Shown: positions 50,881 through 60,310, counted from the stretch's first letter. The stretch is DNA of 64,000 nt from Ruegeria sp. YS9 (GCF_024628725.1 NZ_CP102411.1:66926-130925), one strand, 5' to 3'. The notes: generated from the sequence alone by a model not told the origin. Numbers and translations: made by a program.

Positions 50881-51240
50881 TCAGTTGAGTTTTGTGCGAG
50901 CCGCAAAGACATTGAACAGTCCGCCGAACAGCAACGCGGCGTACCAGCCGTAGAGAAACGCCCATAACAGTCCCAACAGGAATGAGGGCAGGCTGAGCCA
51001 AGTCATTCCGGGCATCAGGCCGATCCAAGCCCGGTACATGGCAAAACTTGGAAAGATCAGGTCAAAGGCCACGCACAGCAGGTAGGTTGCGGCCAGAAAC
51101 AGGCTGAGCGCCCAGCCAAGGGTTGTCACCGGAACACCGGGATGATGTTCTTGTGTCCCCATCACACAGGGGCCACAGGTCAGGCGCAACAGTGCGAATA
51201 GCACCACGCCCGTGACGAAAAAGTACAGAATGGTAAGCAT
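50881..51240 (-). CDS. DUF5676-like membrane protein
   Basis: A 119-residue protein with three or four helices, starting MLTILYFF. The stretch GWALSLFLAATYLLCVAFD followed by PGMTWLSLPSFLLGLL and FLYGWYAALLFGGLFN matches the DUF5676 pattern as I remember it. A vicinal-type CGPC near residue 22 could bind metal. It sits in a run of small membrane proteins between a TVP38 protein and the YncE propeller, within the copper region. Confidence 0.65.
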   Translation of the reverse strand: MLTILYFFVTGVVLFALLRLTCGPCVMGTQEHHPGVPVTTLGWALSLFLAATYLLCVAFDLIFPSFAMYRAWIGLMPGMTWLSLPSFLLGLLWAFLYGWYAALLFGGLFNVFAARTKLN

Positions 51241-51324
51241 GGTAAGTGTCCTGAACTGAGTTGGGCCGCAATCAACGGCTTGGGGCAGACCCCGGAGCGA
51301 TTCCGGAGCCATTGCCGGTCACGT

Positions 51325-51693
51325 TCAGGACAGGTTTGGCGGATGTGGTAGTGGTGCGACCGGCAGGCTTGCGCGTGGCCGGAACCGTTCTGGCGCCACG
51401 GGCGTAGCAATACGCATCGAGAGCAATTCAGGTGCTGCCATAACTGCCATCGCATAACAGCCCGGGTGCACTGAGCAGTCTAATTCTTCTGATGGATGAG
51501 ACGCGGGATACCCACCGCTGTCATCGATAACGAGCTCGGCCTGGGTAGCGGCCTTCGCGATGTCATGCCCGGCATGGGACGGCACAACAGAGATCAGCAT
51601 CGAAACCACCAACGCACAGATCAACAGGACCTGCAGCCGGCCCATGGCTCGGGCCGTCCGTGTCGCAGTTGATATCCATTGTGCGCGGATCAC
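51325..51693 (-). CDS. Hypothetical exported protein
   Basis: A 122-residue protein starting with GTG that overlaps the TVP38 stop (GTGA). A hydrophobic helix at about 18-38 ends PSHAG, a possible signal cleavage. The mature part has two cysteines (LDCSVHPGCYA) and a Pro-rich C-terminus. The layout resembles small secreted proteins of copper operons, but I recognise no family. Confidence 0.55.
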   Translation of the reverse strand: MIRAQWISTATRTARAMGRLQVLLICALVVSMLISVVPSHAGHDIAKAATQAELVIDDSGGYPASHPSEELDCSVHPGCYAMAVMAAPELLSMRIATPVAPERFRPRASLPVAPLPHPPNLS

Positions 51694-52439
51694 TTAGGGT
51701 TTCCTCCATTCTCCAACAGTTTAGGACCGCTTGGATCGGTCGCATTGATCTGGCTCAATTCGTGGTCTGAAGAGCCAACGGGCATCTTGCGTTTCCAAGC
51801 CAACCAAATAAGTGGCGCCCCCGTCAACAGCCCAATCCCGATAACCGCAAGGCTGGTGCCGCCTGTCGCGGTTTCGGTAATCTGGCTGCCCAGATGGGCC
51901 AAAACGAAACTGGCCGGCAAGAGTCCAGCCAAGGTGGCCAGTGCGAACCGCCAAAATTGAAGTCGGGTCAGACCGGCGGCGTAGCTGAGCATGTCGAAAG
52001 AAACGAAAGGCATCAGGCGGCTGGTGAACACGGTCAACATCAGGGCATTCTGCGATCCAAGCAACCCTATGTCCAGCTTGTCGCCGAACCACCGGCGCAG
52101 CGCGTCGCGCCCCAACCAACGGGCTATCAGGAACGCCAGCAGCGCCCCCAACTCCGCCCCGATAGCAACCAATGCGGTTCCCAGCCCATGCCCATATGCC
52201 ACCCCGGCAGCGACAGCGATCGGAGCGCTGGGGATTGGGCTGGCAACCACTGCGGCTGTCATGAAGCCGATGATGACAATGGGTCCGAACGGGCCGGCCC
52301 AATCCACCCACGCAGTAATGACTTCGCGCGATAGTCCTGCGTCCAACGCGCCAGACAGCCACAACCAGATGGTGGCGATCAGCAACGCGATCAAAGCCGC
52401 GATGAAAACCAAACGGCTATTGCTGTGCAGGCCTTCCAG
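51690..52439 (-). CDS. TVP38/TMEM64 (VTT-domain) membrane protein
   Basis: About 249 residues, six or so helices. The VTT core is recognisable: GVAYGHGLGTALVAIGAELGALL and the F-x-x-R loop FTSRLMPFVSFDMLSYAAGLT. These DedA-related proteins are thought to scramble or move lipids. No ATG is available: CTG at 52439 has a strong AGGAGG eight bases upstream, while TTG at 52412 is the next candidate without a good site. It starts the small-membrane-protein run upstream of YncE. Confidence 0.8.
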   Translation of the reverse strand: MEGLHSNSRLVFIAALIALLIATIWLWLSGALDAGLSREVITAWVDWAGPFGPIVIIGFMTAAVVASPIPSAPIAVAAGVAYGHGLGTALVAIGAELGALLAFLIARWLGRDALRRWFGDKLDIGLLGSQNALMLTVFTSRLMPFVSFDMLSYAAGLTRLQFWRFALATLAGLLPASFVLAHLGSQITETATGGTSLAVIGIGLLTGAPLIWLAWKRKMPVGSSDHELSQINATDPSGPKLLENGGNPK

Positions 52440-52498
52440 CTTTCGTTCCTCCTATGACATAGCCCTCCACCCCTATACGGGAGTGACGGATTCCGAGG

Positions 52499-52606
52499 TC
52501 ACTTAGCGATGTATTTGACCAGTGCCACGATCGCCAGAACGATCAACACTGCAATCAGCAACATCCAGATCATGCCAAACCCCATTCCAGCGCCATACCC
52601 CATCAT
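52499..52606 (-). CDS. 35-residue Gly/Met membrane peptide
   Basis: Starts MMGYGAGMGFGMIWM after GAGGAAC, then a single helix of Leu/Ile/Val ending KYIAK. The Gly-Met-rich head and single helix recall the small SHOCT-type proteins found in copper-resistance operons, lacking the SHOCT motif. It lies between the EF-hand protein and the TVP38 gene on the same strand. The good ribosome site and composition support expression. Confidence 0.6.
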   Translation of the reverse strand: MMGYGAGMGFGMIWMLLIAVLIVLAIVALVKYIAK

Positions 52607-52664
52607 CGCTTTGTTCCTCAGTGGTTTGTGGCCGAGTGCGATAACCCGGCTACACGGTTGCGTT

Positions 52665-53207
52665 TCAGTTGTTGGTTTCAGAAGACTTTGTCACAGGTTT
52701 CGAGGACTTCATGCCGTGTTTCGGCGACATCGTCTTTGCGCCTTTCTCGATTTCCCCTGTGGTCACCGCGCCATCGCCATTGGCATCCAGATGCTGAAAT
52801 CGGTCCACCATGGTTTCGCGGATCAGCCCGGAATGCAGCGCTTCGAACTCATCAATCGACAGGTTGCCATCTCCATTGACGTCATGCGCCTGCATCCGGG
52901 CCTTCAGACCTTCGGCGATCTCAGATTCGCTCGGGCGACCGTCCTCGTCCATGTCCAGAACCGCCAGCCAGTTGCCGCCCATCATACCCTTGCCATGCAT
53001 ACCACCCATCATCTGGCCATGCATTTTCACCATCATTTGCATCATGCCTGCGTGATCGCCCATCATGCCGCCGGGCGCACCCTGCATCATGCCGCCCTGA
53101 TGGCCCTGCATCTGCGCGCTGCTGCCATGCTGACCGGCGGCAAACGCGGGCAGCGCCATCAAAGTCGCGGCAATGGCTCCAGCGGCCAGCGTGAACGTGC
53201 GTTTCAT
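52665..53207 (-). CDS. Met-rich EF-hand periplasmic protein
   Basis: A 180-residue exported protein (signal peptide ends near AFAA). Residues 33-77 contain fifteen methionines, many as MM pairs with interspersed His and Gly, a likely Cu(I)/Ag(I)-binding segment. The rest has three calcium-binding EF-hand loops: DMDEDGRPSESE (85-96), DVNGDGNLSIDE (109-120) and DANGDGAVTTGE (141-152). It is divergent from the two-component system at 53380, with a 15-bp perfect inverted repeat between them, and is its probable target. It may buffer copper in the periplasm. Confidence 0.8.
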   Translation of the reverse strand: MKRTFTLAAGAIAATLMALPAFAAGQHGSSAQMQGHQGGMMQGAPGGMMGDHAGMMQMMVKMHGQMMGGMHGKGMMGGNWLAVLDMDEDGRPSESEIAEGLKARMQAHDVNGDGNLSIDEFEALHSGLIRETMVDRFQHLDANGDGAVTTGEIEKGAKTMSPKHGMKSSKPVTKSSETNN

Positions 53208-53289
53208 GAATCTCACCTCTCGGTTTTTTGTTGCGACACCAATCATATGGCTCCTGACAGACCCACCACTACCCCCCTGCCCAGCCTGG

Positions 53290-53338
53290 TTTGTATCGCT
53301 TTGTCGCAATCCACCTGCATGATACAAAGCGATACAAA
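53290..53338. promoter_or_regulatory. Inverted operator between EF-hand and two-component genes
   Basis: TTTGTATCGCTTTGT (53290-53304) and ACAAAGCGATACAAA (53324-53338) form a perfect 15-bp inverted repeat with a 19-base spacer. Each arm itself holds a tandem repeat with 10-base period (GATACAAA-gc-GATACAAA on the right), as expected for an OmpR-type dimer site. It lies 42 bases before the response regulator start. Confidence 0.75.
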
Positions 53339-53379
53339 AAAGCCGGGATTTGCTCAGAGCCGGGGCTTATGATTGAACC

Positions 53380-54105
53380 ATGACAGAAACACCGCATATC
53401 TTGATTGTCGACGACCACCGCGAAATCCGCGATGCGGTCAGCCGCTACCTTGAAAAGAACGGATTACGGGCCAGCACTGCGGGCGACGCTGTCGAGATGG
53501 ACGCGCGATTGGCCGCCGGACGGTACGACTTGATCGTGCTGGATGTCATGATGCCGGGCGAAGACGGGATTTCAGTTTGCCGCCGCCTATCCGCTACCGG
53601 AGGACCACCGATCCTGATGCTGACCGCATTGGGTGAAGACACCGACCGTATCGTAGGGTTGGAAATCGGGGCCGACGACTATCTGCCCAAGCCGTTCAAC
53701 CCTCGTGAATTGCTGGCTCGGATCAAGGCCATCCTGCGACGCACCGAAACCGACGCGCGCCCAGTTAGAGGTCTGGCGGGCAAACGGATCGCATTTGGGG
53801 ACTGGGTTTTAGATACCGACCGTCGCACCTTAACTGCAGCGGATGGAACCGAAGAAATTCTGACAACTGCCGACCTTAAGCTGTTGGCCGAGTTCCTTCA
53901 ACGGCCGCGCAAGGTGATGTCGCGAGATGCTCTACTGGACTTGACCGCAGGTCGCAGCCCGCATCTATTCGATCGTACAATCGACAACCAGGTTAGCCGC
54001 CTACGTCGTAAGATCGAAGCTAATCCAGCGCGGCCGAAACTCATCACCACCGTAAGGGGTGGCGGTTATTGCTTGTCGACTGACGTACGCGAGCTTACGG
54101 GATGA
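53380..54105 (+). CDS. OmpR-family response regulator
   Basis: A 241-residue regulator: receiver with DD at 11-12, phosphorylated D55 (VLDVMMPG) and lysine in YLPKPF; winged helix about 135-235. It overlaps its kinase gene by four bases. The group resembles OmpR/RstA-like regulators. Its likely targets are the divergent Met-rich EF-hand gene and its own operon through the inverted repeat at 53290-53338, and possibly the copper genes on either side. Confidence 0.85.
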   Translation: MTETPHILIVDDHREIRDAVSRYLEKNGLRASTAGDAVEMDARLAAGRYDLIVLDVMMPGEDGISVCRRLSATGGPPILMLTALGEDTDRIVGLEIGADDYLPKPFNPRELLARIKAILRRTETDARPVRGLAGKRIAFGDWVLDTDRRTLTAADGTEEILTTADLKLLAEFLQRPRKVMSRDALLDLTAGRSPHLFDRTIDNQVSRLRRKIEANPARPKLITTVRGGGYCLSTDVRELTG

Positions 54106-55499
54106 AAGCCTTTGCGCAGAGTTTACGCGGTCAGCTTATCCTTTTGATCATCGCGGCGTTGGCTGCGGCGCAACTGGTCAGCCTGTGGCTCTTCGTTGAT
54201 GAACGTTCGATGGCAGTACACATGGCCCTTGGACTGGAAACCGCTGGTCGCGCTGCAAATATCGCGCGACTGATCGAAGAAGCTCCGCCCGAGATGCACG
54301 ATGCGATCTTGCGGGCGGCGAGCTCTCCGCTTGTGCGTTTCAGCCTTACAAATACACCAGCGGTCGACCACACTGGGCACAACGCTGATGGGACGGTCGA
54401 AAATACCATTCGCAGAATTCTGCCAGGCTATGAAAACCGACCGATTAGGGTCGAACTACATGAGTTCTCGCCTGATATGCTGCCGGTCGAAGGATTTCCG
54501 TCTACGATGGCTGAAATGCACATGGCAATGATGCGTGATGACGTATCCGCAGTAGAAATGCAGCTGTCGATCGCTCTGTCGACTGATCAATGGCTCAACG
54601 TGGATACCCGGTTCCACAACCCACCATTGCAATGGCCTTGGCAATCCTTTGTCAGCTTCGGTTTCACAGCAACTCTGATTCTGGGTGCTACCATTTGGTT
54701 TCTACTGACACGGCTGACCGGCCCGTTGCGCCGCCTGTCACTGGCTGCAGACCAGTTTGGTCGCGGTGAAGACGTCCAGGAACTGAAGGTTTCTGGTCCG
54801 ACCGAGGTGCGAGATTTGACACAGGCGTTCAACCATATGCGTGACAGGCTGACTCGCTATGTTGCCGATCGGACCAGGCTATTGGGGGCGCTGGGTCACG
54901 ATTTGCGGTCGCCACTGACGGGATTGCGGGTTCGCGCCGAACTGGTGGAGGAAGAGGACACCCGTGACCATCTGATCGAGACCATCGAGGAAATGCAGGA
55001 GATGGTGGACTCCACCCTGTCATTTGCCAAGGGCGTAGCCACGCGCGAACCTTCCAGTACCGTCCCAATTGGTGAATTCGTAACCAAAACGACCGAAGAC
55101 ATTGTGCAAGCCGGTGACACGGTTGAGGTATCGGTCGCAGACAATCCGGCCGTCACGCTTCGGCCGATACTGATGAAGCGAGCTCTGCGCAATATCATTG
55201 AAAACGCCTGCCGGTATGGTGCCCGGGCCAACGTCTCGGTCATGCAAGAGGGGAATGAGGCAAAAATATTGATCCAGGATCAGGGGCCCGGCATCCCCGA
55301 GCATATGCTCGATGCGGTATTCGACCCATTCGTGCGGCTTGAAACATCCCGCTCGCGAGAGACTGGCGGAACCGGTTTGGGGCTGTCGATCGCACGTACG
55401 ATCATCCAGTCGCACGGTGGCACGATAGAATTGCTAAACGGGGAAACTGGCGGCTTGTGCGCTAAGGTGGTTCTGCCAGTTTTTGAGGGCCAAACGTAA
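54102..55499 (+). CDS. Sensor histidine kinase of the copper region
   Basis: A 465-residue membrane kinase. Helices at about 10-32 and 180-205 enclose a periplasmic sensor containing several His and Met residues (DHTGHNADG, EMHMAMMRDD), which could bind Cu(I) or Ag(I). A HAMP domain follows, then H266 in ALGHDLRSPL, and the ATPase domain with DQGPGI and GGTGLGLSIA. It pairs with the regulator at 53380. Copper or silver sensing is inferred from the Met/His loop and neighbours. Confidence 0.8.
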   Translation: MKAFAQSLRGQLILLIIAALAAAQLVSLWLFVDERSMAVHMALGLETAGRAANIARLIEEAPPEMHDAILRAASSPLVRFSLTNTPAVDHTGHNADGTVENTIRRILPGYENRPIRVELHEFSPDMLPVEGFPSTMAEMHMAMMRDDVSAVEMQLSIALSTDQWLNVDTRFHNPPLQWPWQSFVSFGFTATLILGATIWFLLTRLTGPLRRLSLAADQFGRGEDVQELKVSGPTEVRDLTQAFNHMRDRLTRYVADRTRLLGALGHDLRSPLTGLRVRAELVEEEDTRDHLIETIEEMQEMVDSTLSFAKGVATREPSSTVPIGEFVTKTTEDIVQAGDTVEVSVADNPAVTLRPILMKRALRNIIENACRYGARANVSVMQEGNEAKILIQDQGPGIPEHMLDAVFDPFVRLETSRSRETGGTGLGLSIARTIIQSHGGTIELLNGETGGLCAKVVLPVFEGQT

Positions 55500-55572
55500 C
55501 TTGTGAACACAATCGGCACGTTCTGAAAGCTTATTGGAAGCGCACCGCCTTGGGCCAGTTTCAGGTGTGGGC

Positions 55573-56193
55573 TCAATCGCAGCGGCGGAGAACACTGGCC
55601 TGGAAAGACTGACTTTCCCCCCAAGGGGTTTGGTGCAGGTGATGGCGATGCGCGACGAGTTCAAAGTGTTCCTCGAAAAGCATGGCGATATCGCTCGGAC
55701 TATAGCGGGCGACCGGGAGACCACTGCAAGTCTCCGGCCCATCAAGTGCAAACGTAGCAATGATCACATGGCCGCCAATTTTTACCCCTCTCTTCACGCT
55801 TTCCAGATAGGCCGCGCGTTGCGATGTATCCACGAGAAAGTGAAAAACCGCCCTATCATGCCAGACGTCATATCTGCGATCGGGGACCCAAGAAGTTATA
55901 TCTGCGGAAATCCAAGTGACTGTTTCAGCGGCGCGCCCCAACCTTTCCCGGGACGTGTCCAACGCGACCTGCGATAGATCGAGAACTGTCACGTCATGGA
56001 GCCCCTTCGCAAGCAACGCTCCAGCAAGACGAGATGTACCTCCACCAATGTCGATGACGGATGAAGGCTTAGACACTCTGATCAACTCGATGAGTTCAAG
56101 CGATATCTCTGGATCATCCTCGAGCCAACTCAATTGGGTGTCAAACTTCTCGCCATAGACATCGTCCCAGTGCTCTCTTGTGTTAGCTGTCAT
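55573..56193 (-). CDS. Class I SAM-dependent methyltransferase
   Basis: A 206-residue cytoplasmic methylase; the ATG at 56193 is preferred over an upstream TTG, though the ribosome site is weak. Motif I is VIDIGGGTSRLAG (about 45-57), with VLDLS as the acidic loop and RYDVWHDRAVFHFL as motif post-I. The overall shape (W-x-x-x-Y start, CSGLPVARYSP) matches a widespread small methylase family that acts on metabolites, perhaps thiols or metalloids. It is convergent with the kinase gene. Substrate unknown. Confidence 0.8.
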   Translation of the reverse strand: MTANTREHWDDVYGEKFDTQLSWLEDDPEISLELIELIRVSKPSSVIDIGGGTSRLAGALLAKGLHDVTVLDLSQVALDTSRERLGRAAETVTWISADITSWVPDRRYDVWHDRAVFHFLVDTSQRAAYLESVKRGVKIGGHVIIATFALDGPETCSGLPVARYSPSDIAMLFEEHFELVAHRHHLHQTPWGESQSFQASVLRRCD

Positions 56194-56759
56194 GTCGTAT
56201 CGTTTTCCCAAGTCGTCGCCCTGGAGATATCCTCATTTTGACCGCTCCGCGCTGCGTTTTCGACTGAAGCAAAAACCAACAAGGCAACGCCCCAGACAAT
56301 TCGACGCTGGTCCGTTGAATGGCCGCGTGAAGTCATCTCTGCGACAATGTAGTACACACATTCCAATTGTGAAATGTTTTATGTGGGATTTGCTTGTCGG
56401 TCAGACTTCCACTGGGCTGCGCAAGCAACTCCAGAATTTAGCGCAAGTTTAACTGCAGTGGCGCGGGGCGGAGATACCGAAGCGTTGGCAGTTTGTGTAC
56501 TGCTTGCCTGGATTGCTCTGTTCCTTCAGAACAGCCGGAAGATTTTCTGAGCTTTGGAGCTTCAATCAGTCAACGAATTGCTTATAGCGCCTTTAACCGA
56601 CAATGGACTGATAACTTATGAGCAGAGCCACAGATCGTTAAAATACGATTTGGTTCTTGAGTGGCTCCTACTCCATTTCTCTTAGTTCATAGAATTTCCT
56701 ACGGTCCTTGAAACGGCGAACAATCACATCATTGGTGAATAGCTGCCGCATCAACAGAC
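56194..56759. other. Intergenic region without recognised genes
   Basis: About 560 bases between the methyltransferase start and the CusF stop. Open frames here have unlike-protein composition. I see no terminator with a T-run, no RNA gene and no repeat shared with the rest of the window. It probably holds the methyltransferase promoter at its left end and possibly eroded coding sequence. Confidence 0.4.
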
Positions 56760-57101
56760 TCAGTTTTTCATGATTGCGCCGATCGCATACATACCACCAT
56801 CGCTTTTGACCAACATCAGTGTGACTTCGTCACCGGCGCTAATCTCACCCATCATCTGGGCATTCTCAAGAAGCTGCAAATCCATCGTCATCGCGGGCCA
56901 CCCGATCTCGGGGATCGGATCATGGCTGACGTTGGCGGTTTCGTCGCCAATTGAGTTCACCAAAGCTTTTGCGTGAACCGCCCCTTCCATCTGTTCGGAC
57001 GACATGGACATGTTGGAATGGTCCATGTCGTGGTTCGTTTGCGCGAAGCTGGTTGTCGTAGACACGGCCAATAGGGCCACAATAGCAGTCAAAGTTCTCA
57101 T
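56760..57101 (-). CDS. cusF: CusF-like periplasmic copper chaperone
   Basis: A 113-residue exported protein starting at the ATG with AGGAGC upstream; the signal ends near SFAQ. Met/His-rich linker (DMDHSNMSMSSEQM), then a CusF-fold domain with the Cu(I)/Ag(I) site: His in VSHDPIPEIG and the Trp-Met-Met set in GWPAMTMDL. It hands Cu(I) or Ag(I) to the CusB adaptor. It lies 29 bases after the CusA stop, last in the cus operon. Confidence 0.85.
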   Translation of the reverse strand: MRTLTAIVALLAVSTTTSFAQTNHDMDHSNMSMSSEQMEGAVHAKALVNSIGDETANVSHDPIPEIGWPAMTMDLQLLENAQMMGEISAGDEVTLMLVKSDGGMYAIGAIMKN

Positions 57102-57130
57102 CAGATGCTCCTGTTTCAAGGTTGTGAGTA

Positions 57131-60100
57131 TTATTCTGCCGGAAGCGCAGGGGGCACTTCCTGGATCGTGTGGGAGATCTCTCGGTTCACGCGATTGAGC
57201 GCGAGCCGTTTCCAAATCACGAATATTGCGGGAATGACGAAAAGCGTAAGAAGGGTCGCTGTCACCATGCCCCCAATCATCGGCGCAGCGATCCGCTGCA
57301 TGATTTCAGAGCCTGTACCGGTGCCGTACATGATGGGTATCAATGCTGCAAAGATCGTGGCTACAGTCATTACCTTCGGCCGAACCCGAAGAACGGCTCC
57401 TTCGAACACCGCGTCTTCGATATCGTCACGTGTCAGCTTTCGCTGTTCCGATTGCGCCAGCCCTCGACGTTTCTCCCAAGCAAGATTGAGGTACAACAAC
57501 ATGACAATCGCTGTTTCCACCGCAACTCCCGCCAGCGCGATGAAACCCACGAGTACAGCTATCGAAATATCGAAGTTAAGATACCACAGGAACCAAACCC
57601 CACCTGCCAATGCGACCGGAAGCGCCGCAAGAATTATCCCGACCTCAATCACCCGATTGAACGCCAAGAAAAGCATGAGCGTGATAATTAGTAGGGTTGC
57701 AGGAGCAACGATCGTCAGCCTGTCCTGCATTCTCTCTATGTACTCATACTGCCCCGACCAAGTCAGCGAATAACCTGGAGGCAGGTTGACCTTTTCTGCA
57801 ACCGCCTCTTGTGCTTCGGCTACATATCCGCCCAGGTCGCGCCCCGCTATGTCGATGAACACGAACCCGGTTCGTCGAGCGTTCTCCGATCGTATCATTC
57901 CCGGCCCGTCAACTATTCGAATATCGGCGAGAGCGGACAGTGGCACATGAGCACCCGACGGTGTGACGACAGGAAGATTTTCGAGCCGTTCCGGGCTGTC
58001 TCGCCATGCTTGAGGGTACCGTAGGTTTATCGGAAACCTCTCCAGCCCCTCCACAGATTCCGACACTTGCATACCGCCAATTGCAGTCTGAACTACGTCC
58101 TGAACTTCTCGAACACTCATCATGTATCGGGAGGCGGCATCTCGTTTGACGTCGATTTCGATGAAACGCCCGCCAACAGGTCGCTCTGCGTAGGCGGAAG
58201 CCGTTCCATCAATATCAGCGACCGCACGTTCTACTTCGATCCCGATATCTGTAATGACCTCCAAGTCGGTGCCGGAAATTTTGACACCGACAGGAGTACG
58301 GATACCTGTCGCAAGCATATCGATGCGGTTCTTGATAGGTTGGATCCAAACATTTGTAACGCCCGGAACCTGAACGATACGATCGAGCTCATTCCGGATT
58401 TTCTCCATTGTCATGCCCGGTCGCCATTCTTTTTCTGGCTTGAGTTGGATAGTGGTCTCCACCATTGTTAGTGGTGCTGGATCGGTTGCAGTCTCCGCAC
58501 GCCCAACTTTACCGTGAACAGTTTCGACTTCAGGCACGGTCGCGATCAGGCGGTTGGTCTGCTGCAGCACCTCACGGGCTTTTCCCGTCGAGATCCCGGG
58601 GTAGAAGCTCGGCATGTAGAGAAAATCGCCTTCGTTCAACTCGGGCATGAATTCAGAGCCGATTCTCTGGTACGGGTACCACATGGACGTCACCAGAACG
58701 CCAGCCAACAGTGTTGTTGCCCATGGCCAGGCAATTGCCGCATCCAGAAATGGGCGGTACAGGAACACGACCAAGCGATTAAGCGGATTTTTTCGCTCCG
58801 GTAGAATACGCCCCCTTACAAAGTAACCCATTAAAACCGGAACCAGCGTTATTGAAAGGATGGCGGCTGCAGCCATGGCGTAGGTCTTGGTATAAGCGAG
58901 TGGCGAGAAGAGCCTACCTTCCTGATTTTCCAGCACGAAAACAGGCAAAAAACTAACCGTGATAATCGCCAGAGAATAAAAAAGGGCTGGTCCCACCTCA
59001 GAAGCGCACTCTTGCACAATCCGCCATCGGTTCTCTGCTGTGAGCTTTTCTTTTTCCAACCGCCTGTGCATCGCCTCGATCATCACAATCGATGCGTCGA
59101 CCATCGCACCAATAGCGATGGCTATGCCGCCGAGCGACATGATGTTTGCGTTTACTCCTTGCGCCTTCATCAGAATAAATGCGGCAAAGATTCCCAGAGG
59201 GAGCGACAGAAGAATTACGAGGGATGACCGCAGATGAAGTAGAAAAGCCGCGCACACAAGAACAACGACGATGAATTCCTGCGTCAGTTTCTTCTGGAGG
59301 TTATCGATAGCGCGCTCGATCACACCAGATCGGTCGTAGGTCGTTATGATTTCGACCCCTTCCGGCAGGTTTGAGCGCAACTCTTCGATGCGCGCTTCCA
59401 CCGCTTTGATCGTCGCCAACGCATTCCCACCCCATCGCAGAATGACTACTCCGCCAACCGCGTCTCCTTGCCCGTCGAGTTCTCCGACACCGCGCCGCAT
59501 TTCAGGCCCCAGACGGATTTCAGCGACGTCTCCAAGCGTCAGAGCGGCGCCACGGTCGTTGACCATCAATGGTGCGCTTGCGAGGTCTGACAATTCGTCA
59601 ATGTAGCCCGAGGACCTGACCATGAATTCGGCTTCACCCATCTCAATGACGCTGCCGCCCGTCTCGCGGTTGGCCGCCTGAATAGCCGTCCTCAATTGTG
59701 CAAGTGTTATGTCATAGGCTCGTAGTTTGTTTGGGTCGACGACGACCTGGTACTGTTTGACCATTCCACCGATGGTGGCGACTTCTGAGACGCCTTCCAC
59801 GGCTTGTAATTCATATTTCAGAAACCAATCCTGCAGAGTCCTGAGCTGAGCCAGATCATGATTTCCGGTTCTGTCAACCAGCGCATACTGATAAATCCAC
59901 CCGACCCCTGTCGCATCGGGGCCAAGTTGTGGAGACACGCCCTCAGGTAAGCTACCGGTAATCTGGCCCAAGTATTCGAGCACACGCGACCGAGCCCAGT
60001 AGAGGTCCGTCCCGTCCTCAAAGACGACATATACAAAGCTGTCTCCAAAGAACGAGAACCCGCGAACGTCTTTTGCACCGGGTACGGCCAATAGGGCTGT

Positions 60101-60310
60101 CGCAAGTGGGTATGTGATTTGGTTTTCGACAACTTGAGGTGCTTGCCCGGGATATGGCGTGCGAACAATTACCTGGACATCCGACAGATCCGGGATTGCA
60201 TCAACCGGCGTCTCACGAATGGCCCAAATACCCGCAACTCCTATCATGAATGCGAGGGCCAAGATGACGAACCTGTTGGCGAGCGAAGAACGAATGATGG
60301 CCGTGATCAC
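57131..60310 (-). CDS. cusA: CusA-type heavy-metal RND efflux pump
   Basis: A 1059-residue inner-membrane proton-driven pump of the HME-RND family with twelve helices and two large periplasmic loops. The N-terminal DAIPDLSDVQV is a heavy-metal RND signature, and GAMVDASIVMIEAMHRR in helix 4 supplies the proton-relay Asp and Glu. Similarity is to the monovalent-cation (Cu/Ag) CusA group rather than CzcA. It overlaps the CusB-like gene by four bases. No outer-membrane factor gene is in the window, so it must borrow one. Confidence 0.9.
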   Translation of the reverse strand: MITAIIRSSLANRFVILALAFMIGVAGIWAIRETPVDAIPDLSDVQVIVRTPYPGQAPQVVENQITYPLATALLAVPGAKDVRGFSFFGDSFVYVVFEDGTDLYWARSRVLEYLGQITGSLPEGVSPQLGPDATGVGWIYQYALVDRTGNHDLAQLRTLQDWFLKYELQAVEGVSEVATIGGMVKQYQVVVDPNKLRAYDITLAQLRTAIQAANRETGGSVIEMGEAEFMVRSSGYIDELSDLASAPLMVNDRGAALTLGDVAEIRLGPEMRRGVGELDGQGDAVGGVVILRWGGNALATIKAVEARIEELRSNLPEGVEIITTYDRSGVIERAIDNLQKKLTQEFIVVVLVCAAFLLHLRSSLVILLSLPLGIFAAFILMKAQGVNANIMSLGGIAIAIGAMVDASIVMIEAMHRRLEKEKLTAENRWRIVQECASEVGPALFYSLAIITVSFLPVFVLENQEGRLFSPLAYTKTYAMAAAAILSITLVPVLMGYFVRGRILPERKNPLNRLVVFLYRPFLDAAIAWPWATTLLAGVLVTSMWYPYQRIGSEFMPELNEGDFLYMPSFYPGISTGKAREVLQQTNRLIATVPEVETVHGKVGRAETATDPAPLTMVETTIQLKPEKEWRPGMTMEKIRNELDRIVQVPGVTNVWIQPIKNRIDMLATGIRTPVGVKISGTDLEVITDIGIEVERAVADIDGTASAYAERPVGGRFIEIDVKRDAASRYMMSVREVQDVVQTAIGGMQVSESVEGLERFPINLRYPQAWRDSPERLENLPVVTPSGAHVPLSALADIRIVDGPGMIRSENARRTGFVFIDIAGRDLGGYVAEAQEAVAEKVNLPPGYSLTWSGQYEYIERMQDRLTIVAPATLLIITLMLFLAFNRVIEVGIILAALPVALAGGVWFLWYLNFDISIAVLVGFIALAGVAVETAIVMLLYLNLAWEKRRGLAQSEQRKLTRDDIEDAVFEGAVLRVRPKVMTVATIFAALIPIMYGTGTGSEIMQRIAAPMIGGMVTATLLTLFVIPAIFVIWKRLALNRVNREISHTIQEVPPALPAE

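Noticed and set aside
52509..53372. 287-codon rightward frame opposite the EF-hand gene
   Set aside because: His-rich reading is the complement of the Met-rich segment (CAT versus ATG); the EF-hand reading has a signal peptide and three EF-hand loops, so this one is a shadow.
57105..57773. 222-codon rightward frame opposite cusA
   Set aside because: Ser/Thr/Ile-rich shadow of conserved RND-pump sequence.
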